The translations under genes and the position numbers were made by a program. From Whitmania pigra (lineage: Eukaryota > Annelida > Clitellata > Hirudinida > Haemopidae), in NCBI GenBank assembly GCA_021613335.1, contig JAJTWR010000469.1, forward strand, positions 1-64,000: DNA of 64,000 bases, given 5' to 3'. The notes under the pieces were generated by a model. It was not told where the DNA came from, did no database searches, and worked only from the letters and a program-made list of their open reading frames with translations. Each line of letters starts with the position of its first letter. The first letter of the stretch is position 1. Shown here one piece after another: positions 1 through 16,204 of the stretch.

Positions 1-57
1 TACAAGCAGAGAATGGTCGTCTCATTCGGTTACAAACCGAAACAAAATCCCCACTTC

Positions 58-130
58 TGGAGAACCGGGGTATCGACCCCCGTACCTCTCGCATGCAAAG
101 CGAGCGCTCTACCGTGTGAGCTAGTTCCCC
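58..130 (-). tRNA. tRNA-Ala: tRNA-Ala (TGC), copy 1
   Basis: A 73-nt cloverleaf with acceptor stem GGGGAAC/GTTCTCC, including the G3:U70 pair that marks alanine tRNAs, and anticodon loop TTTGCAT (anticodon TGC). The T-loop differs by one base from the other copies (GTCGATA instead of ATCGATA). Confidence 0.93.
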
Positions 131-245
131 GATAGCCGTCTATACGATCGAGGCTACACCGATACCTTCGCGATTCTTTCCCGCCCTTCAAACATTGCTA
201 TTTCCGGTTTTCGTAAAAACAGACCAAAAACGCCCAAGCACTCAC

Positions 246-318
246 TGGAGAACCGGGGTATCGATCCCCGTACCTCTCGCATGCAAAGCGAGCGCTCTAC
301 CGTGTGAGCTAGTTCCCC
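246..318 (-). tRNA. tRNA-Ala: tRNA-Ala (TGC), copy 2
   Basis: Full 73-nt cloverleaf with the G3:U70 pair and anticodon TGC. It lies exactly 188 bp from copies 1 and 3. The T-loop ATCGATA is the form I recall for animal alanine tRNAs. Confidence 0.95.
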
Positions 319-433
319 GATAGCCGTCTATACGATCGAGGCTACACCGATACCTTCGCGATTCTTTCCCGCCCTTCAAACATTGCTATTTCCGGTTTTC
401 GTAAAAACAGACCAAAAACGCCCAAGCACTCAC

Positions 434-506
434 TGGAGAACCGGGGTATCGATCCCCGTACCTCTCGCATGCAAAGCGAGCGCTCTACCGTGTGAGCTAG
501 TTCCCC
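434..506 (-). tRNA. tRNA-Ala: tRNA-Ala (TGC), copy 3
   Basis: Identical in sequence to copy 2 across the 73 nt, with anticodon TGC. Confidence 0.95.
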
Positions 507-621
507 GATAGCCGTCTATACGATCGAGGCTACACCGATACCTTCGCGATTCTTTCCCGCCCTTCAAACATTGCTATTTCCGGTTTTCGTAAAAACAGAC
601 CAAAAATGCCCAAGCACTCAC

Positions 622-694
622 TGGAGAACCGGGGTATCGATCCCCGTACCTCTCGCATGCTAAGCGAGCGCTCTACCATCTGAGCTAGTTCCCC
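622..694 (-). tRNA. tRNA-Ala: tRNA-Ala (AGC), copy 1
   Basis: Same acceptor and T-arms as the TGC genes, but the anticodon loop reads TTAGCAT (anticodon AGC) and the D-loop differs (GCTCAGATGGTAGAGC). It decodes GCU/GCC after inosine modification. Confidence 0.95.
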
Positions 695-818
695 GACGCA
701 CGGCCTCTGCGTTCGGACACCTATCCATCGACAACGTTCAATCGAGGGGACGTTTTCTTCTCCCTTTCGACATCTCGTCCGTCGGCCTTCTAGTCCCAAA
801 GCGCTTGGCAAAAGGACG

Positions 819-889
819 TGCATCGGCCGGGAATCGAACCCGGGCCGCCCGCGTGGCAGGCGAGCATTCTACCACTGAACCACCGATGC
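819..889 (-). tRNA. tRNA-Gly: tRNA-Gly (GCC), copy 1
   Basis: A 71-nt cloverleaf: acceptor GCATCGG/CCGATGC, D-arm GTTCAGTGGTAGAAT, anticodon loop with GCC, T-loop TTCGATT. It matches the usual animal glycine tRNA. Confidence 0.97.
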
Positions 890-1012
890 TGAACGAAAGC
901 CGATTCGGCGATCCATCACGTCTGCACGACCCGTTTCAACCATTACTCGTTGTCTTACAAGCAGAGAATGGTCGTCTCATTCGGTTACAAACCGAAACAA
1001 AATCCCCACTTC

Positions 1013-1085
1013 TGGAGAACCGGGGTATCGATCCCCGTACCTCTCGCATGCAAAGCGAGCGCTCTACCGTGTGAGCTAGTTCCCC
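1013..1085 (-). tRNA. tRNA-Ala: tRNA-Ala (TGC), copy 4
   Basis: A 73-nt cloverleaf with anticodon TGC, in the same position within the 579-bp unit as the damaged copy at 1592. Confidence 0.95.
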
Positions 1086-1200
1086 GATAGCCGTCTATAC
1101 GATCGAGGCTACACCGATACCTTCGCGATTCTTTCCCGCCCTTCAAACATTGCTATTTCCGGTTTTCGTAAAAACAGACCAAAAAACGCCAAGCACTCAC

Positions 1201-1273
1201 TGGAGAACCGGGGTATCGATCCCCGTACCTCTCGCATGCTAAGCGAGCGCTCTACCATCTGAGCTAGTTCCCC
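1201..1273 (-). tRNA. tRNA-Ala: tRNA-Ala (AGC), copy 2
   Basis: Identical to the Ala-AGC gene at 622-694 and exactly 579 bp downstream of it. Confidence 0.95.
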
Positions 1274-1397
1274 GACGCACGGCCTCTGCGTTCGGACACC
1301 TATCCATCGACAACGTTCAATCGAGGGGACGTTTTCTTCTCCCTTTCGACATCTCGTCCGTCGGCCTTCTAGTCCCAAAGCGCTTGGCAAAAGGACG

Positions 1398-1468
1398 TGC
1401 ATCGGCCGGGAATCGAACCCGGGCCGCCCGCGTGGCAGGCGAGCATTCTACCACTGAACCACCGATGC
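1398..1468 (-). tRNA. tRNA-Gly: tRNA-Gly (GCC), copy 2
   Basis: Identical to the glycine gene at 819-889, 579 bp further on, with all stems intact. Confidence 0.97.
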
Positions 1469-1591
1469 TGAACGAAAGCCGAGTCGGCGATCCATCACGT
1501 CTGCACGACCCGTTTCAACCATTACTCGTTGTCTTACAAGCAGAGAATGGTCGTCTCATTCGGTTACAAACCGAAACAAAATCCCCACTTC

Positions 1592-1663
1592 TGGAGAACC
1601 GGTGTATCGATCCCCGTACCTCTCGCATGCAAGCGAGCGCTCTACCGTGTGAGCTAGTTCCCC
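1592..1663 (-). pseudogene. Damaged tRNA-Ala (TGC) at the array edge
   Basis: This copy is 72 nt, not 73. One T is missing from the anticodon loop, leaving six bases, and a substitution in the T-stem (CACCG for CCCCG) breaks a pair. The other arms are intact. A six-base anticodon loop should not decode normally, so I call it a decaying copy at the boundary of the array. Confidence 0.8.
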
Positions 1664-1674
1664 GATAGCCGTCT

Positions 1675-2411
1675 ATTTTTAAAAGCCATTTGAAATGTAG
1701 GTTCCAAATAATTTAAAACTTCGCAAAAATAAATTTGAGGATCTGCTACTTTCAGCCACGTTAAAGATTAGGCCATTATATAAGTGTCTGCTGGCGGAAG
1801 ACGAGTAGGATTAGTTACTGGTGTAACCGAAGCTCTGGGGCGAAATTGATCTTCTTTTGTGCTTAGGATTCGGTGATATAAATGAACCGACGTAATCGAA
1901 GAGTAAATGCTGAGACAGGGAATCTAGCGGTTCCATTGAAAAAACTTCGACTTAGTAGGGTTGGAATAGGTCGTTATAGTGGGTTCGACAGTATGAATAA
2001 CTAGCTTGAGAGAGCAATGATTACTTAATAGAAACAATATATCCTCTTGGAAATAGATTATTATTAATATTACATTATAATACAATAAATCTAATTGTAT
2101 ATTACTATTCCCAATTCCCACTACTACAACACTAATGATAAAAACAAGTTATTTATAAATTCATCAATAATTTTTTTTATATTTTTTTACCTTTTATATT
2201 ATTATATCAATTGGTTTGGACGAAGGAGCTACGTTTTACTTCTGCTTTTTGTTGAATGCTGGATGTATATCTCCATCCCTAAGACATGAGAACCTTCGCT
2301 CAAATGTCGATTACTTTGACTTTAACGGAATGTTAAAAAAGGATGCTATTGTTGACAGATTAAACTTTGCTACAGATACGTGGTGTTTCATATCTTAAGT
2401 TAAATTTTGTA
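1675..2411. other. Gene-free stretch between tRNA array and F-box gene
   Basis: AT-rich sequence with long T and A/T runs near 2160-2210. It probably holds the promoter and 5' UTR of the F-box/WD40 gene. No RNA gene or conserved ORF was seen. Confidence 0.5.
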
Positions 2412-5400
2412 ATGCTCGGACAGAAGCTGCGATCTCGGGACGATTTCGAGAATAAACCCAAAATTACTGATCTGATGTCTCCTAATGTTCTGAGTTGTCA
2501 CACAGATGTATTGAGTACAAACTCAAACTTATCAAAATTTGGTCAGAAATGTTCGGTGAGTTTATTTTTGAATTAACTTTTATTTAAAAGTGGCTGACAT
2601 TGAATCAAGAGAAGACAGTAGGCAGAAACGGAAAATTCAATCAACGAAACATCTCAAATTTACCCAATAGAGTGTGTCAAATTTTAAAATCTGGCATTAG
2701 ATTTTGTTTTTTGCTTTGTAGTTAATACAACGGTGGTTTAAAGAATTTAATGATGAACAGAAGAATATTATTTTAAGAAATCTTTTTGTAAGGTCTTGAT
2801 TTATAAATATTTTAATTTAAACTTGTTAGATGTATGTAAAATATTTTCCAGGATGATTGTGGACCTGCACAGAATCATTTGTTATCAGTTATGATGAGTA
2901 ATCAAATGCATCAGTTTTGTCAGTTCAACTGTTTGGATCCATTTAGCCAACTACCTGAAAATGTTGCTTTGCACATTCTTTCGTATCTTGATGCCAGTAC
3001 GGTTATTGCTATTGATCTGCTTGTTTTTCAAATGAATAAATATTAGGTTGTTTACTAATGGTCAGGTAGCTTATGCAAGTTCTCGTGTGTTAGTCAGTGT
3101 TGGAACCAACTATGCAACAATCCTTTTCTATGGAAGGGGTTGTGCAAGACTTCTAAATGGTGTTTCTTAGGTTTTACTGAACCCAGCACAGATGTAACTT
3201 CCACTGACTCCATCAAAGTTTCAAATGTAAGAATTTTCACATCATTATATCAACATATAAAAATTTTTTTTAAGTGCTAAAGATAGCATAACAAATATTA
3301 AGGTGACAATTATGGTAATGATAGTTCTGAATACAAGGATTATAATAATTATGGTATTGATGGTGATGGTGCTAAGCAAATTAAAGATTGTCTTATAACT
3401 GGATTGTTATTAGTAATTTTAGTTGGATATTTAAATTTACTGACATCTTAATTAAGAATATTTAAAAATTAAGCAGTTATTTATCACATGAACAAATTTT
3501 GTGAAGAACATGAATAACAACTGAATAAATGCATATCTAATGACTTGAGACTTGAAACTTAACATCATTCAAATTATTACAGCTTTTGGTATGAGGTTTC
3601 AGCATTTAATTATTCATTTTTATTTTTTTAAGGAAGGAACTTTAATTTCCTATAAAATAACAAACATTAAACATATGGGTCACTTTTGAGGAAACATATA
3701 TTTCTGCTATTACACTGACCCTGGTGATCAATGGCATTTTTAGGGGTCCTCAGCATGATTTGTAAATTATGAGAAAAAAAAGTTAAATCTCTTTAATGTC
3801 AATTTGTTTAAAAATAATTTCAATTATTTACCACTTTGTAAATAAATTGTAATTAGCTGTGCCCTAACCTTTTCCTAAATCTGACTACTGGTTCAAGTGT
3901 GTAGCCCTACAAAAATGTTCTAGATCTGCCACTGCTGGTGATGATAATAAACATTACACACGTGAATGTGAATCCTGTTATGATGTTATAATGTGAAGGT
4001 AGAAACAAAAATTCCATCACTCGCTTAATGGTCATCTCTGCAGTTGGTCTTATTGCTCTTAATTCAAACTTTGATTAGATTTGGGGGTTTACTTGTTTTT
4101 GTCAAGAGTTAAGAAACTATGTTAATGGTTTTGCTAAGTTAAGCAATCCTTAAATATAAATTAAAAAGACAAGCTAAGCTTTCATTAAAAATGATTATAT
4201 ATTTATGTGTTTACATTTGAAAAAATTAATGGGTTATTGAATAAAGCCACTTTGCAACTACTTGCTAAAGCTTATTTGTTGTTACATTATAGATGATTAA
4301 AACCATTAAGGAAACTAATTTTGTTAGGTAGATTTTGTGGAAAGTCATAAATGAGATTTTCTGTTATTATTTCTTATTTGTTATTGCGGATGGCTAATTT
4401 TTTAATCGGTTTTAATTCTTGTTTGCCTTTAATAACAGCTGTTAAGATTGTTTGCAGTGGAAGCAATTGTATGCTGAGAACTACAGGCTTCAAAGGAATT
4501 GGCTAGAGGGCAGATGCAATGTCAGAACATTTGAAGGTCATTCCCAAGGTATTTTAGTACACTTTAATGGTAAAAATTCATGCATTTTCAAGTCATGAGA
4601 AGTATACCAGTTGCAACATTTAAACTCTAATTTGTCTTAATATTGACACCTAATGTAAAGTAAATAGTTCACCTCTTCTGAACCACTTCAACATTGGCCA
4701 TTACATGATGCTAGTGTCTCTAATCCACTCTCAAAGTAACATAGGCAACTGAACCAACTACTTATGCATTGACACCACTGTAAAGAGAAAGACCAAACAA
4801 TGTTTCATTTTTAAATATTTATTTTATTACATTACGATATATTAGTTAATATTTGGATAGGAAAGTTTCAGACTTTGATATGATTAAGAATATTTTATAA
4901 TGTTGAATAAATTAGTATATACATAATTAAATTGATTATAGGAGTCTCCTGTCTGCAATTTGATGATACAAGAATTGTAAGTGGATCATCGGATAACACT
5001 ATAAAAGTATGTACAATTGTTCAAAGTATAATTATTTCATTGGCCTTCTTATGGCAGTCACTGCTGTAGGCCTGGACTACAGTGACTGATAAAGCTCTCA
5101 TTAGTTTTGTCATGTTTCTTACTAGCTGCTTTGCAAATGCAAACTTTGACCATGCGAGGCTTTTTTTGCCTTCTTGTGTCGATCATGTCCACCCCAGTTG
5201 CCTGCCACGGTCATCAAAGCTCTCAGTGTCTTCTTCATGCCATGTACTTAATATATTCAAACTGGGGCTTATAATTTCTTTTAGCATTATATAAAAAATA
5301 TATAATCGGTATCAAAAGTACAATTCTAATAAATAAAAAAATTATTAAATTGCATCAGAGTTTCCTCAACAGGTGTGGAATATTAGGACTAACAGTCCTT

Positions 5401-7545
5401 GGGCTGTTCAAACCCTAGTTGGTCATTCAGGTAAGGTGAGATGTCTTCATCTCGACAAAAACAGACTTGTCAGTGGATCCGCCGACCAAACAATAAAGGC
5501 ATTGTGAAATGACTTTTATTAATAAACATTTATTTATTTTTGTTATAATATGGTAATGATGGTTAATATAACTGCATTTTGCTTGTTTGAAAGGTTTGGG
5601 ATCTATCTTCAAGAGAAAACTGGGCCAGTATTGCCTGTAAAGTGACAATGATTGGGCACAATGATACCGTCAGATGCTTGAAGGTTTCTGTGTTGATGTT
5701 GACTTAAATTTTATACTTGCAAGAGAATGTTTGATGCATTTGACATTTTAAATGACAAATTACTATGACTTTGGGTTAAAATTTACTTAAACTTTGTTAT
5801 GCATCTTTCAATAAAGTCTAAGTTATTGCATGCATAGCTAAGTTACAAGTGGGAATTGTATAAGCAATCTAATTTAATAGACCCTTGATTTATGACCATT
5901 TACCATTATAATTCACTAAACATGGTTAGTTAATGTCATGACACAGTACTGATGGCTATATGCAATCACATTGCTTATGTTGAATTTTATCATTTTGAAC
6001 TTCAAAAAATTACTATATCATCACATTTTGTGTGCATTGTTAAAGGATTTCACAAAAGCATGGGCTCAGGCAATTTTCAATGAATGCTATTTGAATTCTG
6101 TTATTCAATGGTCTAAATTAGCATGTTAGGTAATTGTTGTTTTCATTTTTACTCATAAAGGCAGATAATGAAAAAGTTATCAGTGGTTCTTATGATAGGT
6201 CCATAAAGATTTGGAGCATCAAGACAGGAGAATGTGAGAAGACATTGAGGTAAGTGATTTTTAGAATGATGAGTGGGAACAAAAGGTGTGATTTTATGGA
6301 ATATTTCCCAACAGGGGTCATGAGGGAGCTGTGCTATGCATTCATTTTGATAATCAGAAGATCATTTCTGGCTCAAGTGATAAAACAATTAAGGCAAATT
6401 ACTTGAATAAACTTTATTTTTACCTGATATATTATTTTTCAAAACCAACTATAAATTTTTCGATAACCTTCAACTAGTTCCCGGTCTCAAATAGGAATTT
6501 ACTCTAGGTGTGGTCTTATGACAGCTCTTGCATACAAACATTGAGCGGTCATCTCGATGCGGTGACTTGCTTGCAATTCATCGACACTAGGCTGATCAGT
6601 GGCTCGCTGGATTGCACTCTTCGATTCTGGGATTTGAGGTCTGGCCATTGTGTCAAGGTCATTGATTGGCAAGCTTCTGAAGGTCACACCAGAGTTATCA
6701 GGTGGTTGAAATGGTGAAGGGTTCTCTCCTCTGAAGTCAACTCGTTTATTTATCCCCTCACTGTCAGTTAAAACAGTGTATTTTTTCTTGAAAATTAAAC
6801 TTCTTAGCATTTGTTCTGCTCTCACAAGAAAAGCATAAATTTTTTTCACAAATAGAATAGATTATTTGAAAAATAATGCACTTTTTCAAGTCATTGATTT
6901 CATTGTCACAGGCTACCTATCATATTTTGCAGGTGTTTACAAGTGGATCGATGGAAAGTTGTCAGTGCATCGGATGACAAGACCATCAAGGTATGTCGAA
7001 GCTTTGACATCAGAAATGTCTTATTCTTAAAAAATTAGGAGTTTAATTCTATTGTGTTTAATTATGTTATGTTATTATTAAGTGATTCAAAATATATTGG
7101 CCTCAAAACTTACTCTATTCTAATTTACACCTAATGCATTTGAGATTGCATCATAATGCAAATTAGAGAATGTTATTTCAATTAACAGTGGACTGTTTGT
7201 TTTAGTCTTTCATTTGTTACTTCAGTCAGATCAATTAGTAAATATGTTTTAAGCCATAAAGCAGATTTTCAGAATAAATAATTTTTTTGGGGCATTGAGT
7301 ATGCACTGACCTGTTTGTAGCACTTAGCCACATTCATTTTATGCCACTAGATATAAATAGATATTTGTGCAGATTAACTTGCTTATACCATTCTTGGCTA
7401 GGTTTGGAGTCTGGAGACAGGAAAGAGATTAGTCACTCTTAAGAACCACACAGACGGAGTGACGTGTCTCCAGTTTAATGACTATGTCATAGTTTCTGGA
7501 TCTTATGACAAAACTGTAAAATTATGGGACTTCAGTTGCTGCTAG
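2412..7545 (+). CDS. F-box/WD40 repeat protein (SCF ubiquitin ligase receptor)
   Basis: Exons: 2412-2555, 2852-2996, 3066-3226, 4458-4548, 4942-5006, 5373-5498, 5594-5683, 6161-6249, 6315-6393, 6508-6701, 6933-6990, 7402-7545. All phases join, giving about 461 residues. Residues 70-120 form an F-box (LPENVALHILSYL, then VSQCWNQLCNNPFLW). About residue 175 to the end there are seven WD40 repeats with GH...SGS.D.TIKVW signatures; the seventh starts NH instead of GH. By family knowledge the F-box binds SKP1 in an SCF E3 ligase and the propeller binds substrate, as in FBXW7/CDC4 and beta-TrCP. I cannot assign which orthologue this is. The first exon is the least certain part. Two introns (5499-5593 and 6394-6507) start with GC instead of GT. 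Confidence 0.88.
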
Positions 7546-8913
7546 CTAGCCGATGTACATTTGTACATATATTGACAATTATAGTTACATGCATTAACTA
7601 ATTAACTAATCATTATGATGAATTTTATAATAATATTGCCATTGTTGTTGAACCTATGCAGGTCTTTGAAAAGATGTTTTTTTTAACATTAAACGCAAAT
7701 ATGGGCCTGAATATGCTAATGTCGATTGCTCAAATGAGCCACAATTTTCAATTATACTGACATGCTTTCCGCTGGTTATAGGACTTTGTTTCGTTGCTCA
7801 GCCACAGACAAAATGAATCGAATTCTCAGTTTAGTTTTTTGTCACTTGTGTCCATCAGGCGCTATTTACATAAAGTTAGACTTATAATTTGTTGCCCCAC
7901 AATCGACACTAATTAGTCAGATGTACGTGGAGAAGCTGAGCTATAGATCAGCTAAAATTGGTTGGGCGTTGTGATTAGTCGTTTAATTGTACAAGATAAT
8001 TTTAATTAATTTGTTTATTTGATTATAGACCTTTGCATAAAGAGAATTGTAATCAGTACCAGCCCCTTAAGACTCGAACAGGAACGTCATTTCAGCTTTT
8101 TATCAGAGGGAACAAACCCTTTCTCAAACCTTCCCGATAAAATAACCCTTCATTTCTTTCTTATTGCAAAGTCCCGCACCGTTATGCATATCGAAAAGCT
8201 ACTAAAACGAGAATTTTAACTCTGTACAGATTTTTGTTAAAGTAGGGTATAACGAAGAAAGAAATGCAATAACAAATCGCTAAATTAAATTAATGTTTTA
8301 TTAACGTCCATTGCATATCTAGACGATTAGGACGAGGCTAACAAATCGCTACTGCATAAATAGCTTTTATACCTTTCCGCTTCAGGAAAGCAAAACTTAT
8401 AATTTATCACAACAAAACATTTATGCAATAAATAGTGATGTCGAGAGCTTTCCAAGTTGATTGAGCAATAATGTGGTCAATAAATTATTTATTATTTATT
8501 ATTACTAATGAATTTAAAAATAATGTGGCAAACTGACAGGAGCAGGAGGGACAATACCCCCCTCTCGTGACTACGCCTACGAAGGCGCTATTTAGGAAAC
8601 ATAGGAAAATGTAATTATTGCCTTCTACGTCCACATACAATTATTTTAAAACGTTAAAAAAACTGATTAATTTTAATTTTATATTTTTATTACTTATGAT
8701 TTATTTAGACAATATTATCAATTTATTTAAATGTAATATATAAAATATTACACGTACAAACTTATTACATAAGTTATTTATATAAATAAAATTTTATTAT
8801 TTAAAATTAAATTTAAAACATGTTTGATTCTTTATCGCCTAAATATCCAATGTCCATCTTGTTTTGTTTATTCTGTGCTTACGAAGCCTAGAATTGTGAT
8901 TTTTCGTTGTAAT
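7546..8913. other. Intergenic stretch before DDX3
   Basis: AT-rich. It should include the F-box gene 3' UTR and the DDX3 promoter. A C-rich patch at about 8540-8585 looks like the end of a degraded DNA transposon. No gene was seen. Confidence 0.45.
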
Positions 8914-13196
<4,283 letters not shown>

Positions 13197-15897
13197 GAGG
13201 CTGCGACGGAGACGGATCGCCGTTGCCACATGTTCCACATACATTTATATGATGAGCATACGTTACCTAACACTTATTTTTTTGTCAAAGAATCATATTG
13301 AAATTTATGCATGTACAACTACTGTATATTCGTGTGTAGCAGCAAAATCATCTCGCTCGAGGTTGTTTTTTTTTTGCTGCTGCGTTCGAGATGCTTGTGC
13401 CGTGCTCGGCCTTACATGAGCTGGTCGAGCGGATTCGAAGCGAGGCCAAATTGATGTTATCCCATAATTTGATGTCATATCAAACAACGACATTGAAACT
13501 TAAAATGGCCGGACTCGGTTTCGTTCGACTCGCATCTATTTTTCTGGTTGCTTGCGAACGATTGAGTTCCTGGTTTTCTTATTTTTATTTCTTGTACAGC
13601 CTCAGTGTACATAGTCGATAGACACAAAACATGCTGGAGGTATTTTACATTCGGAAAACTTTCGACCGACGAATTATCATCGGACATTGTGGAGGCTCTT
13701 AAATCTAGTTATAAGTTTAATTCGGGGTCGATCGGTCGATGCCGTCTCGAGCTCGACTGCTTTGCGTCGGTCGCGTCCATTTATTTTTTGATTTTTGTGT
13801 TTTAGGAGTTTCAATTTTGGTTGACTTTTCGAGTGTTGATTTTCAGAAGCATCACTGTTTTGTCTGTTTTTGGATTCATAACATAACCAGTGAAATTGAA
13901 TTCATTTTCCAATTAAAACCTTTAATTTGTGTTAACGAGCATGCTATACTATTTTAACCACCCACTACTTGAAGAGGATTATGTTACACACCATGTCTTG
14001 ACTCCTCCCCTAGGTGTACTTAGGAAGGCCCTTATTGGTTGAGGAACTTTAACATTAACTGGGTTATTTAATTAATTTTAAATAGAATGACAACGGGGTT
14101 AACTGGTCGAAGTTCTTGTGAAGCTGGAAGCTCGATATGTGGGAAGGGTTCCTTGAAGTTTCTGAGTACGTCGAGTCATTGGGGAATTGCAAGTTGAATT
14201 TGAAAGCCTTGTTAGCATTCGTTGGTTTAAGGGTGCTTCATTAACTTTTCAGATTTCAAGTTATGGAACTTGTGAAGAGTGCGAGCTGTGTAATGATTTA
14301 CACAGTTGTCATAACTCTAATCCACGTTTTATAATTGCTGTCACAATACCGAAATTGCAGAGGTAATGTTTAAGTTTGTCATGATTATTTTAATTAATTG
14401 CAACACCTTCAATTTTATGAAACAATCCATTTGATTAACAGATCTTTTAGTGACGAAAAACAGCAATTTCATTACTAATTCATTGTCAGTATCAGCGTCA
14501 ATACGATCATCATCATCATCACCGATGAACTGGGGACGGTGGCATGTCGAAGGCACCTCACGCCGTCTACGGGAACTCGACTTATCAGTCTCTAAGACTT
14601 CATTATTCACCGTTTGCCTGTCCACTTAATTTTCCGAATCATCGAAGGTCACCGAAAGGTCATCTGATCATAGGAGAGGTCTCAAAAGCCAAGTGTGACT
14701 GGAGAAAAGGTGACGACGTGAAGAAGATGCCGTGGAGATAAAGGTGATTGGTGTGACGGTGATGGCGGTGATGGCGCATTCGCTCCGGGAATTCTGAATT
14801 CAGAATGCGCTCAAAAACTCGGCTAAATAACGCAACGAATGATTGCGTAAATGTTGTATCTGTGTTGCCATCGTCGACATGCAACCTTAAACGTAACATG
14901 TATTGCACCAACCATGAACAACACGTTGTAAAGTTAAAATTGATCGACCAATCACATTCCATCACTTTAGCAAACTTCCAGTTAATTTTATGCCTACACA
15001 TCAGCCTGAAAATCGATGAGAAATAAAGTAATGCAAGAACGCAGAAATGCTCGATTGCATTAATTGCGTGAATGAATGCATTAACACTGCCAATGAAACC
15101 GCCAACACAATGCACTATTCGCTCGGCGCCAAATCATACGAGAGTCATTTTAATAAAAGGCGCCTCAAATACAGAAAAGAGGGAGCAGTTAATCAAAGAA
15201 ATTGACTTCCGTTTCAACAAGCACTCTCAACTCCACGCTTCATTGAACACAACTACCATACCGGGAGGATGCCTCCGAAATAACTGTAGACAGATTTTGA
15301 CCGGAAAATTTCTCGCTTATTTATGTAGCTCTTTATTGCCTCGAAGTGTTTATTGAAATCAAATAATGTTAATAACGTGTGCACCTTCAAATTAAATTGA
15401 TTTTCTCTCTCAGAAGATCATTGAAGATCAAATGACACTTTTCCAAGGAATTGTCTTGTTTCAATCAAGCGGGATTTTTATCCATACTAAATGTAATATA
15501 AAACACTTTTTCCAATTGAACGAATTAGAACTTTTCCTAACTTCTCAAAAAAAAAAAACAAACAAAAAAAAACAAAAAACGACCCCATCTAAAGACATTA
15601 AATCAAAATTCAAGGGAAGGAATTTTTGCCTTCTGACGTTGCAAAGGCACGCGCCACGGACTCGAGTTTATTATTAGTGTTGCATCGGAGACCTAAACAC
15701 GGACCGTTGGAGACGATCTCAAGGCGGAAATAAAGCATCGGGCTCCTGAAAGTGGCGTGCACCACGAATGCATACGCCGGTGTCAGCTCTCAATCGGAGG
15801 ATGTCCGTGTGACTTCAAGAAATTTTAAGATTGGCTCAAGTGGTCCTCTGTGACCGTGCGTGATAAATGGTTTCATCGTAATAACTGCTCCTACTGC
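13197..15897. other. DDX3 3' UTR and gene-free sequence
   Basis: The first 700-800 bp are probably DDX3 3' UTR. Beyond that only short unconserved ORFs are seen. A perfect 16-bp palindrome built on GAATTC sits at 14791-14806. No RNA gene was recognised. Confidence 0.45.

Positions 15898-16204
<307 letters not shown>

Larger units (their letters stand above)
1..1674 (-). repeat. Tandem tRNA gene array (Ala and Gly)
   Basis: Near-identical blocks repeat along this stretch. A 579-bp unit carries Ala-AGC, Gly-GCC and Ala-TGC genes (622 recurs at 1201, 819 at 1398, 1013 at 1592). Inside it a 188-bp Ala unit is separately repeated (58, 246, 434, 622 and again 1013, 1201). All genes read on the minus strand. 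The array starts before the window and ends abruptly near 1674, where sequence becomes AT-rich. Short ORFs across it are shadows of the repeats. Confidence 0.95.

Noticed and set aside
530..1668. ORFs of about 90-97 codons repeated across the first 1.7 kb
   Set aside because: They run through tRNA genes and repeat with the array, so they are shadows of the tRNA units.
14791..14806. Perfect 16-bp palindrome
   Set aside because: Short, isolated and AT-rich around a GAATTC core; no neighbouring feature gives it a role.
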